A program made the position numbers and the translations under genes. Source: an uncultured Prevotellaceae bacterium (GTDB lineage Bacteria > Bacteroidota > Bacteroidia > Bacteroidales > Bacteroidaceae). From it: a DNA stretch of 64,000 nucleotides. Shown here one piece after another: positions 25,179-33,913 of the stretch. Below the pieces are notes generated by a model, which did no database searches, was not told where the DNA came from, and saw only the letters and a program-made list of their open reading frames with translations. Positions within the stretch are counted from its first letter, which is position 1. The number at the start of each line of letters is the position of its first letter. Location: assembly GCA_902801375.1 (NCBI GenBank), contig CADCIB010000008.1:1-64000 (forward strand), read 5' to 3'.

Positions 25179-25901
25179 ATGAACAAACAAAACATCATTA
25201 TCATTGGAGCCACCTCCGGCATAGGAAAAGTCCTTTTCGAGAAATATGCAGCCGATGGCAACCTCATAGGCATTGTAGGCCGACGAACACATCTGCTTGA
25301 AGAATTGCGGCAAGAGCATCCCGACACGACCGTCACCGCCACGGCTGACATCACCAAGCAGGAAGAAATAGCACGAGCCATCGAATCCCTCCGTGCCGAA
25401 CTGAAAGATATTGACCTCGCCATCGTCTGCTCAGGAACGGGCGACATCAATGCCTCGCTGGATTACGCTGTGGAGCGTCCGACCATCGACACCAACGTCA
25501 CTGGCTGGACGTTCGTCATCGACACGCTCTATCACATCTTCGAGCAGCAAGGCCACGGCCACCTCGTCGCCATCACCTCGGCAGGCGGACTGCGCGGCGA
25601 GCCGATGGCTCCGGCCTACAGCGCATCGAAAGCCTATCAAATCAACTACATGGAAGCCCTGCGCAAGAAGGCGTACAAGAGCGGCAACCATATCCACGTC
25701 ACCGCCATCCGCCCCGGCCTTGTCGATACAGCAATGCCCAAAGGCGAAGGACTCTTTTGGGTGATGCCTGTCGAGAAGGTAGCCAATCAGATTGTCGCAG
25801 CTATTCGCAAGCAGAAGTCCAAAGCATACGTCACCAAGCGATGGCATTTCCTCGCCATCATCAATAAGAATCTTCCATTCCATTTGTATAGATTATTGTA
25901 G
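25179..25901 (+). CDS. short-chain dehydrogenase/reductase (SDR)
   Basis: NAD(P)-dependent oxidoreductase of 240 residues. It has the Rossmann motif GATSGIGKVL, NAG-equivalent CSGTGDIN, and the catalytic Ser (ITSAGG) with YSASK (Tyr-x-x-x-Lys). The PG stretch RPGLVDTAMPKG follows. The substrate is unknown. Start ATG 25179 (MNKQN). It has its own promoter and is followed 81 bases later by the sigma-barrel fusion gene. Confidence 0.93.
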   Translation: MNKQNIIIIGATSGIGKVLFEKYAADGNLIGIVGRRTHLLEELRQEHPDTTVTATADITKQEEIARAIESLRAELKDIDLAIVCSGTGDINASLDYAVERPTIDTNVTGWTFVIDTLYHIFEQQGHGHLVAITSAGGLRGEPMAPAYSASKAYQINYMEALRKKAYKSGNHIHVTAIRPGLVDTAMPKGEGLFWVMPVEKVANQIVAAIRKQKSKAYVTKRWHFLAIINKNLPFHLYRLL

Positions 25902-25982
25902 TATTCTTCGTATTCGGTAAAAAAAGTTGTTCTTCCAGTGCAGTCTTTTCCTCTGTCGTAGGACTTGATAAATAGAGACGTT

Positions 25983-27710
25983 ATGCTGACGATAGAGATA
26001 AAAAGGCTGATAGAACGGTGCAGACAGGGGGATGCTGATGCCCTCGGCGAACTGTACAAGGCGTACGCCCAGCAGATGAGAGGCGTATGTCGGCGTTATA
26101 TCAGCGATGAGCATACGGTGGAGGATGTGCTGCACGACGCTTTCGTGATAATTTTCACCTCGTTCGACAGGCTGCGCGATATCGAGCGGGCAGAGGCTTG
26201 GATGATGGCCATCACGCGAAATGTGGCTTCCAAGTGTAAGGAGCGGCAGGCAGCGGTGACGATGGTGCCGCTGGAGGAGGCTGCGATGGTGTCGCAGCAT
26301 ATAGAACAGAGCGATGTGCGAGGTGTGCCGCTGAGTGAGGTGGTGAGGATGATAGACAATCTGCCAGAGGGCTACGGGCAGGTGTTCCGGCTGTCGGTGT
26401 TTGAAGGGATGTCGCACAAAGAGATTGCCTACATGCTGGGCATCGAGCCACATTCGTCATCGTCGCAACTGGCGCGGGCAAAGAAGATGCTCCGAAAGAT
26501 GATGCACCAGTATTGGGTGGCCATGCTTCTGTTATTACTCACGCCTCTTATTTTCTTCTTGCTCAAAAAAGGAGATAACGCTATCACAAATACCGACAAA
26601 CCAGCGGTGGCAAAGCAGACTGAAAACAAGGAGAAACACCAGTTGTCAGCATGCGAGGACAGTGCGTCTCACAGTGCTGCCCCTGTCCCTTCTTCAAGAA
26701 AAGGGGCAGGGGAGGGGGCTGTAACTCACCCTCCACATTTCACAATGACTACAGATACTGACCTCATCCTCGACCCTACCCCTACATGGGAGGGGAGCGG
26801 CGATGCCATGATGGCGCAGACTGATACAATATCAAGCGATACGGCAAAGACTATGCACAGGGTGGAGCAGCCGCATTACGTTATGGCCGAATTATTCCCC
26901 GACAAGCCTGCCTTAGACACCAACAGCGAAAAGAAGTGGTCGTTGCAACTGGCATACGCAGGGCAGTTCGATGAGCAGAACCGTTATAATCAGCCGTTCA
27001 GTTATAAGCTCATGCCGTCAGCAGCGCCATCTCAGCCTGAGCCATCCCCCAGCCCGATTATCCCGAGTATCATTGATAACTGGACGGACTACGCCATCTA
27101 TTTGGCAAATAATCCTGATGCCGTGAGTGACAAGACTCGTGGCGTCATCATGCGCATCGCCCTGAACAACGCCAACCGTCCGGGTGAAGACAAGATTCTG
27201 CGCACGAGTCACCACCAGATGCCTGTAACATGGTCGTTAGCATTGAAATACAGATTGAATCATCGCTTTGGACTGGAGTCAGGTCTCAGCTACAGTCGCC
27301 TGGTCTCTGATTTCGATATGGGAGCCGATGGTAATACCATCCGTGAGCAGCAGGACGTTCACTACCTTGGCATCCCCATGAAGGGCATATATAATATGTA
27401 TGGAGGAAAACGTTGGGGCATCTACGGCAGTCTTGGCCTGACAACTGAAATCCCCGTCCATTCTACTCTCAACTCAGATTTCTATGTGAATGGTCAGTAT
27501 GAGGCCAGCGAAAAGACTGCTATCCGCGCACCGTGGCAGTTCTCAGCCACCTTCGGTCTTGGCCTGCAATACCACCTGACACCCAACGTCGGCTTCTTCG
27601 TGGAGCCAAGCCTGCAATATTTTATTCCGATGAATAGTGATATCGAGACCTACCGCACAGAGCATCCGTTCACCTTATCTTTGCCGCTGGGCATCAGATT
27701 TACGTGGTAG
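25983..27710 (+). CDS. ECF sigma factor fused via one TM helix to an outer-membrane beta-barrel
   Basis: One continuous frame of 575 residues. Residues 1-172 form an ECF sigma-70 factor: region 2 (YKAYAQQMRGVCRRYISDEHTVEDVLHD, then AWMMAITRN) and region 4 (LPEGYGQVFRLSVFEGMSHKEIAYMLGI ... SQLARAKKML). Residues 178-195 are a strongly hydrophobic helix ending in KKGD. About 200-330 is a Pro/Thr/Ser-rich linker with palindrome-encoded stretches. About 330-575 is a beta-barrel of the outer-membrane (PorT/OmpA-like) type ending in FTLSLPLGIRFTW, with a terminal aromatic. In Bacteroidetes such TM-linker-barrel proteins are usually a separate gene beside the sigma factor; here both are one polypeptide. 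Inferred: the sigma domain is tethered to the inner membrane and linked to the outer membrane. No anti-sigma domain is seen. Confidence 0.85.
   Translation: MLTIEIKRLIERCRQGDADALGELYKAYAQQMRGVCRRYISDEHTVEDVLHDAFVIIFTSFDRLRDIERAEAWMMAITRNVASKCKERQAAVTMVPLEEAAMVSQHIEQSDVRGVPLSEVVRMIDNLPEGYGQVFRLSVFEGMSHKEIAYMLGIEPHSSSSQLARAKKMLRKMMHQYWVAMLLLLLTPLIFFLLKKGDNAITNTDKPAVAKQTENKEKHQLSACEDSASHSAAPVPSSRKGAGEGAVTHPPHFTMTTDTDLILDPTPTWEGSGDAMMAQTDTISSDTAKTMHRVEQPHYVMAELFPDKPALDTNSEKKWSLQLAYAGQFDEQNRYNQPFSYKLMPSAAPSQPEPSPSPIIPSIIDNWTDYAIYLANNPDAVSDKTRGVIMRIALNNANRPGEDKILRTSHHQMPVTWSLALKYRLNHRFGLESGLSYSRLVSDFDMGADGNTIREQQDVHYLGIPMKGIYNMYGGKRWGIYGSLGLTTEIPVHSTLNSDFYVNGQYEASEKTAIRAPWQFSATFGLGLQYHLTPNVGFFVEPSLQYFIPMNSDIETYRTEHPFTLSLPLGIRFTW
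26680..26712. repeat. GC-rich hairpin element in the linker of the sigma-barrel gene
   Basis: CCCCTGTCCCTTCTT (26680-26694) is a near-perfect complement of AAAAGGGGCAGGGG (26699-26712). It is read in frame as PVPSSRKGAGEGA and resembles the class of element found in mfd. Confidence 0.6.
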
Positions 27711-27720
27711 CCGTGCAGTC

Positions 27721-27830
27721 ATTGGTTGCAGTTTCAGACTATATAGATAGAAAGTCACGATTAAGTGAGCGCCACACAAGCTCGCTTGCGAGTGGCCGAA
27801 CGAAAGTGAGTTATCTAAACTGCAACCAAT
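27721..27830. repeat. 110-bp palindromic element with 14-bp terminal inverted repeats, containing repeat copy 3
   Basis: ATTGGTTGCAGTTT (27721-27734) and its exact complement (27817-27830) bound the element. It fills nearly all the gap between the sigma-barrel and radical SAM genes. Inside, 27759-27802 matches the repeat also found at 24591 and 28893 (shared AAGCTCGCTTG and TGGCCGA). MITE-like; no transposase is nearby. Confidence 0.75.
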
Positions 27831-27834
27831 TTTT

Positions 27835-28956
27835 ATGTACTCAATTTCTGATTACGCCTACAATGGGCTACTCTATCTGAACAACATCATGCGTCCTCGC
27901 CACAAACGGCTGTCGCAACTGATGATTTACTCGACAACAGCCTGCCAGTCGCGCTGCAAGCACTGCAATATCTGGCAGAAGAAGGTGGAACATCTATCGC
28001 TCGATGACATCATGCGAATCATGCAGAGCCGATGCGTGACCAAACGGACTACCGTAGGTCTGGAAGGTGGTGAATTCGTCCTCCACCCACAGGCCGATGA
28101 TATCATGGCGTGGTTTCATAATCATCATCCAAACTACACACTACTGTCTAATTGTCTCGCGCCCCGACGTGTCATAGATGCCGTTCACCGCTATCAGCCC
28201 CGTCACCTATACGTCTCTCTCGACGGTGACCGCGAGACTTACCAACGGATGCGGGGCCGCGACGGTTACGACCGTGTGATTCATGTGGTGAAGGCGCTGA
28301 AAGACGAGGTGCCGCTGTCGCTGATGTTTTGTCTGTCGCCTTGGAACTCATTCGAAGATATGGCTTTTGTCATTGACATTGCCAAGCAATATAATGTGGA
28401 CGTGCGCATCGGCATCTACGGAACGATGGCTTTCTTCGACACAACGAGCGAACTGCTGACGGCATCAGACTTTGTGAGGCAGATTCCCAAAAGCATCCAC
28501 GACACGCAAGAGAACTTTGACTTTGTGGCTCTTTATGACCAATGGCGTAATGGCAACCTGCGACTGCGCTGCCAGAGCATCATGAGCAGTCTTGTCATCC
28601 ACAGCAATGGCGACGTGCCGCTTTGTCAGAATCTTGATGTTGTTTTGGGAAATATCCATAGCCAGTCGCTCGACGATATCTTCAATGGCGCGACATCCTG
28701 CCAGACACAGTGTCACTACTCCAAGAAGTGTAACGACTGCTGGATTAACTTCCACCGCAAATATGACATTATCCTCCTTCGTGATTTAGAGCGACTTCTG
28801 CCCAAATGGCTCATAGAGAAGTTTTATGGACCATACCAGTGGACGGATAATCCACACACATCTTATCAACAATACTTCAAGCATTGTGCAAACCGAGAGC
28901 CATCGAGTTCGCTCGAAATGGCCGAGGTGCAGCCAATGGTATCCAAGACTTTATGA
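27835..28956 (+). CDS. radical SAM protein with SPASM-like C-terminus
   Basis: Protein of 373 residues. The radical SAM cluster motif CQSRCKHC (CxxxCxxC, about residues 39-46) and glycine-rich EGGEF are present, with a TIM-barrel pattern behind them. The C-terminus has a Cys-rich section (LCQNLDV ... CQTQCHYSKKCNDCW) that could bind an auxiliary Fe-S cluster, as in SPASM/Twitch proteins. The substrate is unknown. Its last residues (REPSSSLEMAEVQPMVSKTL) come from a copy of the short repeat, so the native end was probably nearer residue 350. The stop overlaps the start of the next gene (ATGA), indicating translational coupling. Confidence 0.85.
   Translation: MYSISDYAYNGLLYLNNIMRPRHKRLSQLMIYSTTACQSRCKHCNIWQKKVEHLSLDDIMRIMQSRCVTKRTTVGLEGGEFVLHPQADDIMAWFHNHHPNYTLLSNCLAPRRVIDAVHRYQPRHLYVSLDGDRETYQRMRGRDGYDRVIHVVKALKDEVPLSLMFCLSPWNSFEDMAFVIDIAKQYNVDVRIGIYGTMAFFDTTSELLTASDFVRQIPKSIHDTQENFDFVALYDQWRNGNLRLRCQSIMSSLVIHSNGDVPLCQNLDVVLGNIHSQSLDDIFNGATSCQTQCHYSKKCNDCWINFHRKYDIILLRDLERLLPKWLIEKFYGPYQWTDNPHTSYQQYFKHCANREPSSSLEMAEVQPMVSKTL
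28893..28927 (+). repeat. short interspersed repeat, copy 2 (3' end of the radical SAM gene)
   Basis: CCGAGAGCCATCGAGTTCGC followed by TCGAAATGGCCGAGG. Same family as 24591-24632. It encodes REPSSSLEMAE. Confidence 0.75.
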
Positions 28957-29987
28957 TACAGCAAATGATAGACCGATACAAACGGATGCGCACAGAACGA
29001 TTTCTCGCCAAAAAGTACCAATGTTCTTATGCCTTCGTGGGCATGGGGCAGCACTCGCTCACCAACCTTTATCCAGTGCTCCATTACCTTGGCGTGCCAT
29101 TGAAATACATCTGTGTCACATCGGAACGGAAAGCCAGACTAATAGAACGGAAGTTTCCCTTTGTGAAAGCAGCGACCTCACTTGACACGATATTGAACGA
29201 TGAAGAAGTGAAAGGTGTATTCGTTTCTGCTTCCCCTTCTGCACATTTCTCTATCGCCTCGAAAATTCTGAGAAACGGGAAGTCATTGTTCATTGAGAAA
29301 CCGCCTTGCCAGAAGCTTGTAGAACTTGATGCTCTCATTAAAATTCAACAACTTCACGGCTCCCTCGTTGCAATGGTTGGACTACAGAAACGCTATGCAC
29401 CTGCTGTTCAAATCCTTAAGAAACGGTTTGCGAATGAGCGCCTTTTCAATTACGACCTCCATTATCTTACAGGAGCATACTCCGAGGGTGACGCTATCCT
29501 GGATTTATTCATACATCCCCTCGACCTTGTTACTTATCTCTTTGGTAAACCCGAGATTATCGCCTGCCGACAAATCGCCCCCGCATCCTACATCCTCATG
29601 CTCCGTCATCCCCATATCGTCGGTACCCTCGAACTCTCCACCGCCTACACATGGACCTCAGCCGAGGAATACCTGAAAGTCTGCACACCAAAAGGCATCT
29701 ACCGACTCATGCAGATGGAAGAACTGACCTTTGAACCCAAACCATCCACCATTCTTGGCATTCCCATCGAGAAAACACACAAGTATAACAAAATCATGGA
29801 ACACCTCTATGCCTCGAATAATTTCACCCCAACACTTCCAAACAACCAAATCTATTCGCAAGGCTATTTCAGCGAGATACAAGCCTTTGTAGATGCAGTA
29901 GAGGGTAGGCAAAACCATGTCTTCACCGACTTGCAATCGGTCAGAGCCGTCTATGATGCCATTGTGGAAATCAAAGAATCAAAATAG
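28953..29987 (+). CDS. Gfo/Idh/MocA-family oxidoreductase
   Basis: Protein of 344 residues. The N-terminal Rossmann domain (YAFVGMGQHSLTNLYPVLHYLG) has a GxGxH-like rather than classic GxGxxG ending. The EKP motif (LFIEKPPCQ) typical of the family is followed by a C-terminal alpha/beta domain with LFIHPLDLVTYLFG. It probably uses NAD(P) on a sugar or related substrate. Start ATG 28953 overlaps the radical SAM stop by 4 bases; the frame is open further upstream but falls in the repeat. Radical SAM plus dehydrogenase suggests a small modification pathway, product unknown. Confidence 0.85.
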   Translation: MIQQMIDRYKRMRTERFLAKKYQCSYAFVGMGQHSLTNLYPVLHYLGVPLKYICVTSERKARLIERKFPFVKAATSLDTILNDEEVKGVFVSASPSAHFSIASKILRNGKSLFIEKPPCQKLVELDALIKIQQLHGSLVAMVGLQKRYAPAVQILKKRFANERLFNYDLHYLTGAYSEGDAILDLFIHPLDLVTYLFGKPEIIACRQIAPASYILMLRHPHIVGTLELSTAYTWTSAEEYLKVCTPKGIYRLMQMEELTFEPKPSTILGIPIEKTHKYNKIMEHLYASNNFTPTLPNNQIYSQGYFSEIQAFVDAVEGRQNHVFTDLQSVRAVYDAIVEIKESK

Positions 29988-30116
29988 GCCTGTCTTCCTT
30001 TTTGGGATAACAATGCATAATTGTCAATCATGAGAGTTAAGGATTAAGAATTAAGAATTATTCAGAAAAAAACTTTTTTTTATCTTGTTTTTCTTGTGAT
30101 TTCGCTTTCGTCTTCG

Positions 30117-30124
30117 TACCTTTG
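30117..30124 (+). promoter_or_regulatory. -7 box (TACCTTTG) of the envelope gene run
   Basis: TACCTTTG 16 bases before ATG 30141. It precedes five closely spaced plus-strand genes. Confidence 0.6.
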
Positions 30125-30140
30125 CATAATCAAATAGCAG

Positions 30141-30896
30141 ATGATTATGAACACCAGCGACTGCATTGTTATCATCCCGACTTACAACGAGAAGGAGAAC
30201 ATCGAGAAAATCATCCGGGCCGTCTTTGGCTTGGAGAAGTGTTTTCATATCTTGGTCATCGACGACGGTTCGCCCGACGGTACGGCACAGATTGTGAAGC
30301 GACTGATGGCCGCGGAGTTCTCCGACCGCCTCTTCCTCATGGAGCGGAGCGGCAAACAGGGACTTGGCACGGCCTACATTGCCGGATTCCGATGGGCACT
30401 GGAGAGGGACTATGCGTATGTGTTTGAGATGGATGCCGACTTCAGCCACGACCCCAACGACCTGCCACGACTTTATGCCGCCTGTCACAATGAGGGCTAC
30501 GATGTGGCCATCGGTTCGCGTTATATCTCAGGGGTGAACGTAGTGAACTGGCCCATCGGGCGCGTGCTGATGAGCTACTTCGCTTCGAAATATGTGCGGT
30601 TGGTGACTGGTTTCCACGTCCACGACACCACAGCGGGCTTCAAGTGCTACCGCCGCCGCGTGTTGGAAACCATCGAACTGGACAAGATTCGTTTCAAAGG
30701 CTATGCCTTCCAGATAGAAATGAAATACACTGCCTACAAGATTGGCTTCAAGATAAAGGAGGTTCCAGTGGTGTTTGTCAACCGTCGTGAGGGCGTGTCG
30801 AAGATGTCGGGTGGCATCTTTGGTGAGGCGTTCTTTGGCGTCATGCGTCTGCGTTGGGACGGCTGGACACGGAAATACCCAAGAATTAAGAATTAG
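30141..30896 (+). CDS. polyprenol-monophosphomannose synthase (GT2, DPM1-like)
   Basis: Family 2 glycosyltransferase of 251 residues. It transfers mannose (or a similar sugar) from a nucleotide sugar to polyprenyl phosphate. It has the nucleotide-binding VIIPTYNEKENIE, VIDDGSPDGT, and the metal-binding DxD in EMDADFSHDP. GSRYISG, GFKCYRRRVLE and VPVVFVNRREGVSKM are typical of DPM1-like enzymes. No C-terminal TM (GtrA) domain. Start ATG 30141 or 30147. Its last codons come from an AATTAAGAATTA-type AT repeat. plsC-like gene follows after 7 bases. Confidence 0.93.
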   Translation: MIMNTSDCIVIIPTYNEKENIEKIIRAVFGLEKCFHILVIDDGSPDGTAQIVKRLMAAEFSDRLFLMERSGKQGLGTAYIAGFRWALERDYAYVFEMDADFSHDPNDLPRLYAACHNEGYDVAIGSRYISGVNVVNWPIGRVLMSYFASKYVRLVTGFHVHDTTAGFKCYRRRVLETIELDKIRFKGYAFQIEMKYTAYKIGFKIKEVPVVFVNRREGVSKMSGGIFGEAFFGVMRLRWDGWTRKYPRIKN

Positions 30897-30903
30897 GTGT
30901 TGT

Positions 30904-31653
30904 ATGTTGATACTCTATCGCATTTATCAGCTTTTTATAGGTGTACCCTACATTGTGCTGTCCACCATCCTGACCACCATGGTGATAGCCATTGGCTCAG
31001 TCGTCGGCCTCGGCCGGTGGGTGAGCTACTATCCAGGGAAATGGTGGGCTTGGAGCATTCTGAAAGTGTTGCTCATCCCTGTGAAGGTGGAGGGACGTGA
31101 GCATCTGAAGAAAGGCGAGTCGTATGTCTTCGTGAGCAACCACCAGGGTGCTTTCGACATCTTTCTCATTTACGGCCACCTGGGACGCGACTTCCGTTGG
31201 ATGATGAAATATCAGCTGCGCAAAATACCTTTCTTGGGTTATGCCTGCGCAAAGTGCCACCACATCTTCATCGACAAGCGTGGTGCCAGCCGCATCAAGA
31301 AAAGCTACGATCAGGCACGCGATATCCTGCGCGGAGGCATTTCGCTGGTGGTATTTCCTGAAGGGTCGCGCTCGTTCACAGGCCACATGGGGTTCTTCCG
31401 CCGTGGCGCTTTCCTGCTGGCCGACGAGCTTCGGCTGCCTGTTGTGCCGCTGACCATCAACGGGTCGTTCGACATCATGCCACGCACCAGTCGCTGGGCA
31501 AAGTGGCATCGCCTGCGGCTGACCATTCACGAGCCTATCCATCCGTCGGACGATGGCGACAACGTGAAGCGCATGATGGACATGAGCTACAAAGCCATCG
31601 AGTCGGCACTTGTGCCAGAATATCAAGGATTTGTGGAAAATCCAGATCAATAG
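30904..31653 (+). CDS. plsC: 1-acylglycerol-3-phosphate acyltransferase (PlsC-like)
   Basis: Membrane acyltransferase of 249 residues making phosphatidic acid. An N-terminal TM helix precedes the acyltransferase motifs: NHQGAFD (HxxxxD catalytic), FPEGSRSF (EGxR substrate binding) and VVPLTINGS. Start ATG 30904; the open frame upstream overlaps the GT2 gene. It is in the envelope gene run and followed by ddh after 27 bases. Confidence 0.94.
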   Translation: MLILYRIYQLFIGVPYIVLSTILTTMVIAIGSVVGLGRWVSYYPGKWWAWSILKVLLIPVKVEGREHLKKGESYVFVSNHQGAFDIFLIYGHLGRDFRWMMKYQLRKIPFLGYACAKCHHIFIDKRGASRIKKSYDQARDILRGGISLVVFPEGSRSFTGHMGFFRRGAFLLADELRLPVVPLTINGSFDIMPRTSRWAKWHRLRLTIHEPIHPSDDGDNVKRMMDMSYKAIESALVPEYQGFVENPDQ

Positions 31654-31680
31654 AACTTAAAAAACAATCGAAAAAAGACA

Positions 31681-32580
31681 ATGAAAAAAATCAGAGCCGC
31701 CGTAGTGGGTTACGGCAACATCGGACGTTTTACGGTGGAGGCCTTGCAGGCTGCCGCCGATTTTGAAATTGCGGGTATTGTGCGCCGCCAGGGTAACAAA
31801 GAGAAACCAGCAGAGCTGGCCGATTACGAAGTAGTGAGCGACATCCGCGAGTTGAAGGACGTTGACGTGGCCATATTGGCTACACCGACACGCTCGTGTG
31901 AAGAGTATGCCCGGCAGATTTTGCCTTTGGGCATCAATACCGTCGATAGCTTCGACATCCACACCGATATTCGCGGCTATCGCGAAAGACTGATGGCATT
32001 GAACAAGGAGACTGGCACCGTCAGCATCATCGCCGCTGGATGGGATCCAGGCAGCGACAGCGTGGTGCGTACCCTGCTCCAGAGCCTTGCCCCTAAGGGC
32101 TTGAGCTACACCAATTTCGGACCTGGCATGTCGATGGGCCACAGCGTCTGTGTGCGTTCGAAGGCTGGCGTGAAGAATGCCCTTTCGGTGACGATACCCC
32201 TGGGTGAGGGCATCCATCGCCGCATGGTATATGTGGAACTGGAAGACGGTGCCCGCCTGGAAGATGTGACCGCTGCTGTGAAGGCCGACCCCTACTTCGC
32301 ACACGATGAGACTCACGTGTTTGCCGTGGAGTCGGTGGACGACGTTCGCGACATGGGACATGGCGTGCACATGGTGCGTAAGGGCGTGAGTGGCAAGACG
32401 CAGAACCAGCGCTTTGAGTTCAACATGAGCATCAACAACCCAGCCTTGACGGGGCAGGTGCTGGTCAATGTGGCCCGTGCCTCCATGCGCCAGCAGCCTG
32501 GTTGCTACACCATGATAGAAATCCCTGTGGTGGACCTGCTCCCCGGCGACCGTGCCGACCTGGTGCAACAGCTTGTATAA
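31681..32580 (+). CDS. ddh: meso-diaminopimelate dehydrogenase
   Basis: NADPH-dependent one-step route from tetrahydrodipicolinate to meso-DAP for peptidoglycan and lysine (299 residues). It has the N-terminal Rossmann GYGNIGRFTVEAL, ATPTRSCEEYA, DSFDIHTDI, AGWDPGSDSV and FGPGMSMGHSV motifs specific to this enzyme. The standard family length is about 300. It lies between plsC and dacB, matching a cell-envelope theme. Confidence 0.96.
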   Translation: MKKIRAAVVGYGNIGRFTVEALQAAADFEIAGIVRRQGNKEKPAELADYEVVSDIRELKDVDVAILATPTRSCEEYARQILPLGINTVDSFDIHTDIRGYRERLMALNKETGTVSIIAAGWDPGSDSVVRTLLQSLAPKGLSYTNFGPGMSMGHSVCVRSKAGVKNALSVTIPLGEGIHRRMVYVELEDGARLEDVTAAVKADPYFAHDETHVFAVESVDDVRDMGHGVHMVRKGVSGKTQNQRFEFNMSINNPALTGQVLVNVARASMRQQPGCYTMIEIPVVDLLPGDRADLVQQLV

Positions 32581-32590
32581 CCAAATTCTA

Positions 32591-33877
32591 ATGACAGACA
32601 ATAACGTAAAAAGAAAGGCGTGGACACTGGCTTGGCTGTTGGTGTGGCACGCCATTTTTGTTTCGCTTCAGGCACAGGAGGTCGTCGACTCCGACGAACT
32701 CATGATGCCGCAGGAGGTGCAACATGCTGACACGTTTGTGGTAGACAGCGTCGTGGTGGACACAGCATTGGTGTGGCCGCAGAACATTCAGGCGCGCATC
32801 GACCTGCTCTTGCAAAACAAAATGTTTGAGAAGTCCACCGTGGGGCTGATGGTTTACGACCTGACCGCCGACTCAGTGGTGTTCAAATACAACGAGCGGC
32901 AGTGCATGCGACCCGCATCGACCATGAAGATGATCAGTGCCGTGACTGCACTCGACCGCCTCGGCGGTTCCTATCAGTTCAAGACGCAGCTGAAGTACAC
33001 GGGCAAGGTGGCCAACGGCGTGCTGGAGGGAAACGTCTACTGCCAGGGCGGTTTCGACCCCAGGTTCAACAACGACGACATGAACGCCTTCGTGGAGAGT
33101 CTCCGACGGATGGGTATCGACACCATCCGGGGTAATGTCTATGCCGACCTCTCGATGAAAGACAGCGACCTCTTGGGCGAAGGATGGTGCTGGGACGACG
33201 ACAACCCCGTGCTCACCCCGCTGCTGCTGAGCGGCAAGGACCGTTTCATGCAGCGCTTCTGCAAGGAACTGAAAGACGCGAAAATCGTGCTCACTGGCGA
33301 CACACTGCGCGGCACGACACCCCACAATGCCTTCGACCTGTGTACGCGTTTCCACACCATGGACCAGATACTGATGCGCATGATGAAGAAGAGCGACAAC
33401 CTCTATGCCGAGGCCATGTTCTACCAGACGGCCGCTGCACAGGGTGGTCGTGGAGCAACGGCCAAGGACGGACGTACACTGACCAACCGTCTGATTTCTA
33501 AGTTGGGGTTCAATAGCAAGGACTTCTACGTGGCTGACGGTAGCGGACTCTCCTTATATAATTATGTATCGCCAGAGTTGGAGGTGGCTTTCCTGCGCTA
33601 TGCCTACCGCAACAGCGCCATCTTTATCCATCTGTTGCCTTCGTTGCCCATAGCCGGCGTGGACGGAACGCTGGAGAAACGCATGAAGAACGGCTTCGCC
33701 CACGAGAACGTGAAGGCTAAGACGGGCACGGTGACGGGTGTGAGTGCCTTGACAGGCTATTGCACCGCAGCCAACGGCCACTATCTCTGTTTCTCCATCA
33801 TCAACATGGGCATCCGCAAGGCTGCCGTGGGACGTACTTTCCAGGATCTGGTGTGCGAAGCATTGTGCATGCCTTAG
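32591..33877 (+). CDS. dacB: D-alanyl-D-alanine carboxypeptidase/endopeptidase (PBP4, S13)
   Basis: Peptidoglycan DD-peptidase of 428 residues with an N-terminal signal/anchor (AWLLVWHAIFVSLQAQ). The penicillin-binding motifs are S-x-x-K (RPASTMKM, near residue 110), S-x-N (KKSDNLYAE, near 268) and K-T-G (KAKTGTVTG, near 377). The large insert between the first two motifs is typical of class C PBP4. Start ATG 32591, 10 bases after ddh. Confidence 0.95.
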   Translation: MTDNNVKRKAWTLAWLLVWHAIFVSLQAQEVVDSDELMMPQEVQHADTFVVDSVVVDTALVWPQNIQARIDLLLQNKMFEKSTVGLMVYDLTADSVVFKYNERQCMRPASTMKMISAVTALDRLGGSYQFKTQLKYTGKVANGVLEGNVYCQGGFDPRFNNDDMNAFVESLRRMGIDTIRGNVYADLSMKDSDLLGEGWCWDDDNPVLTPLLLSGKDRFMQRFCKELKDAKIVLTGDTLRGTTPHNAFDLCTRFHTMDQILMRMMKKSDNLYAEAMFYQTAAAQGGRGATAKDGRTLTNRLISKLGFNSKDFYVADGSGLSLYNYVSPELEVAFLRYAYRNSAIFIHLLPSLPIAGVDGTLEKRMKNGFAHENVKAKTGTVTGVSALTGYCTAANGHYLCFSIINMGIRKAAVGRTFQDLVCEALCMP

Positions 33878-33913
33878 CCTCTCTCATTAATTGTCAATCG
33901 TAAAAAGTATATC

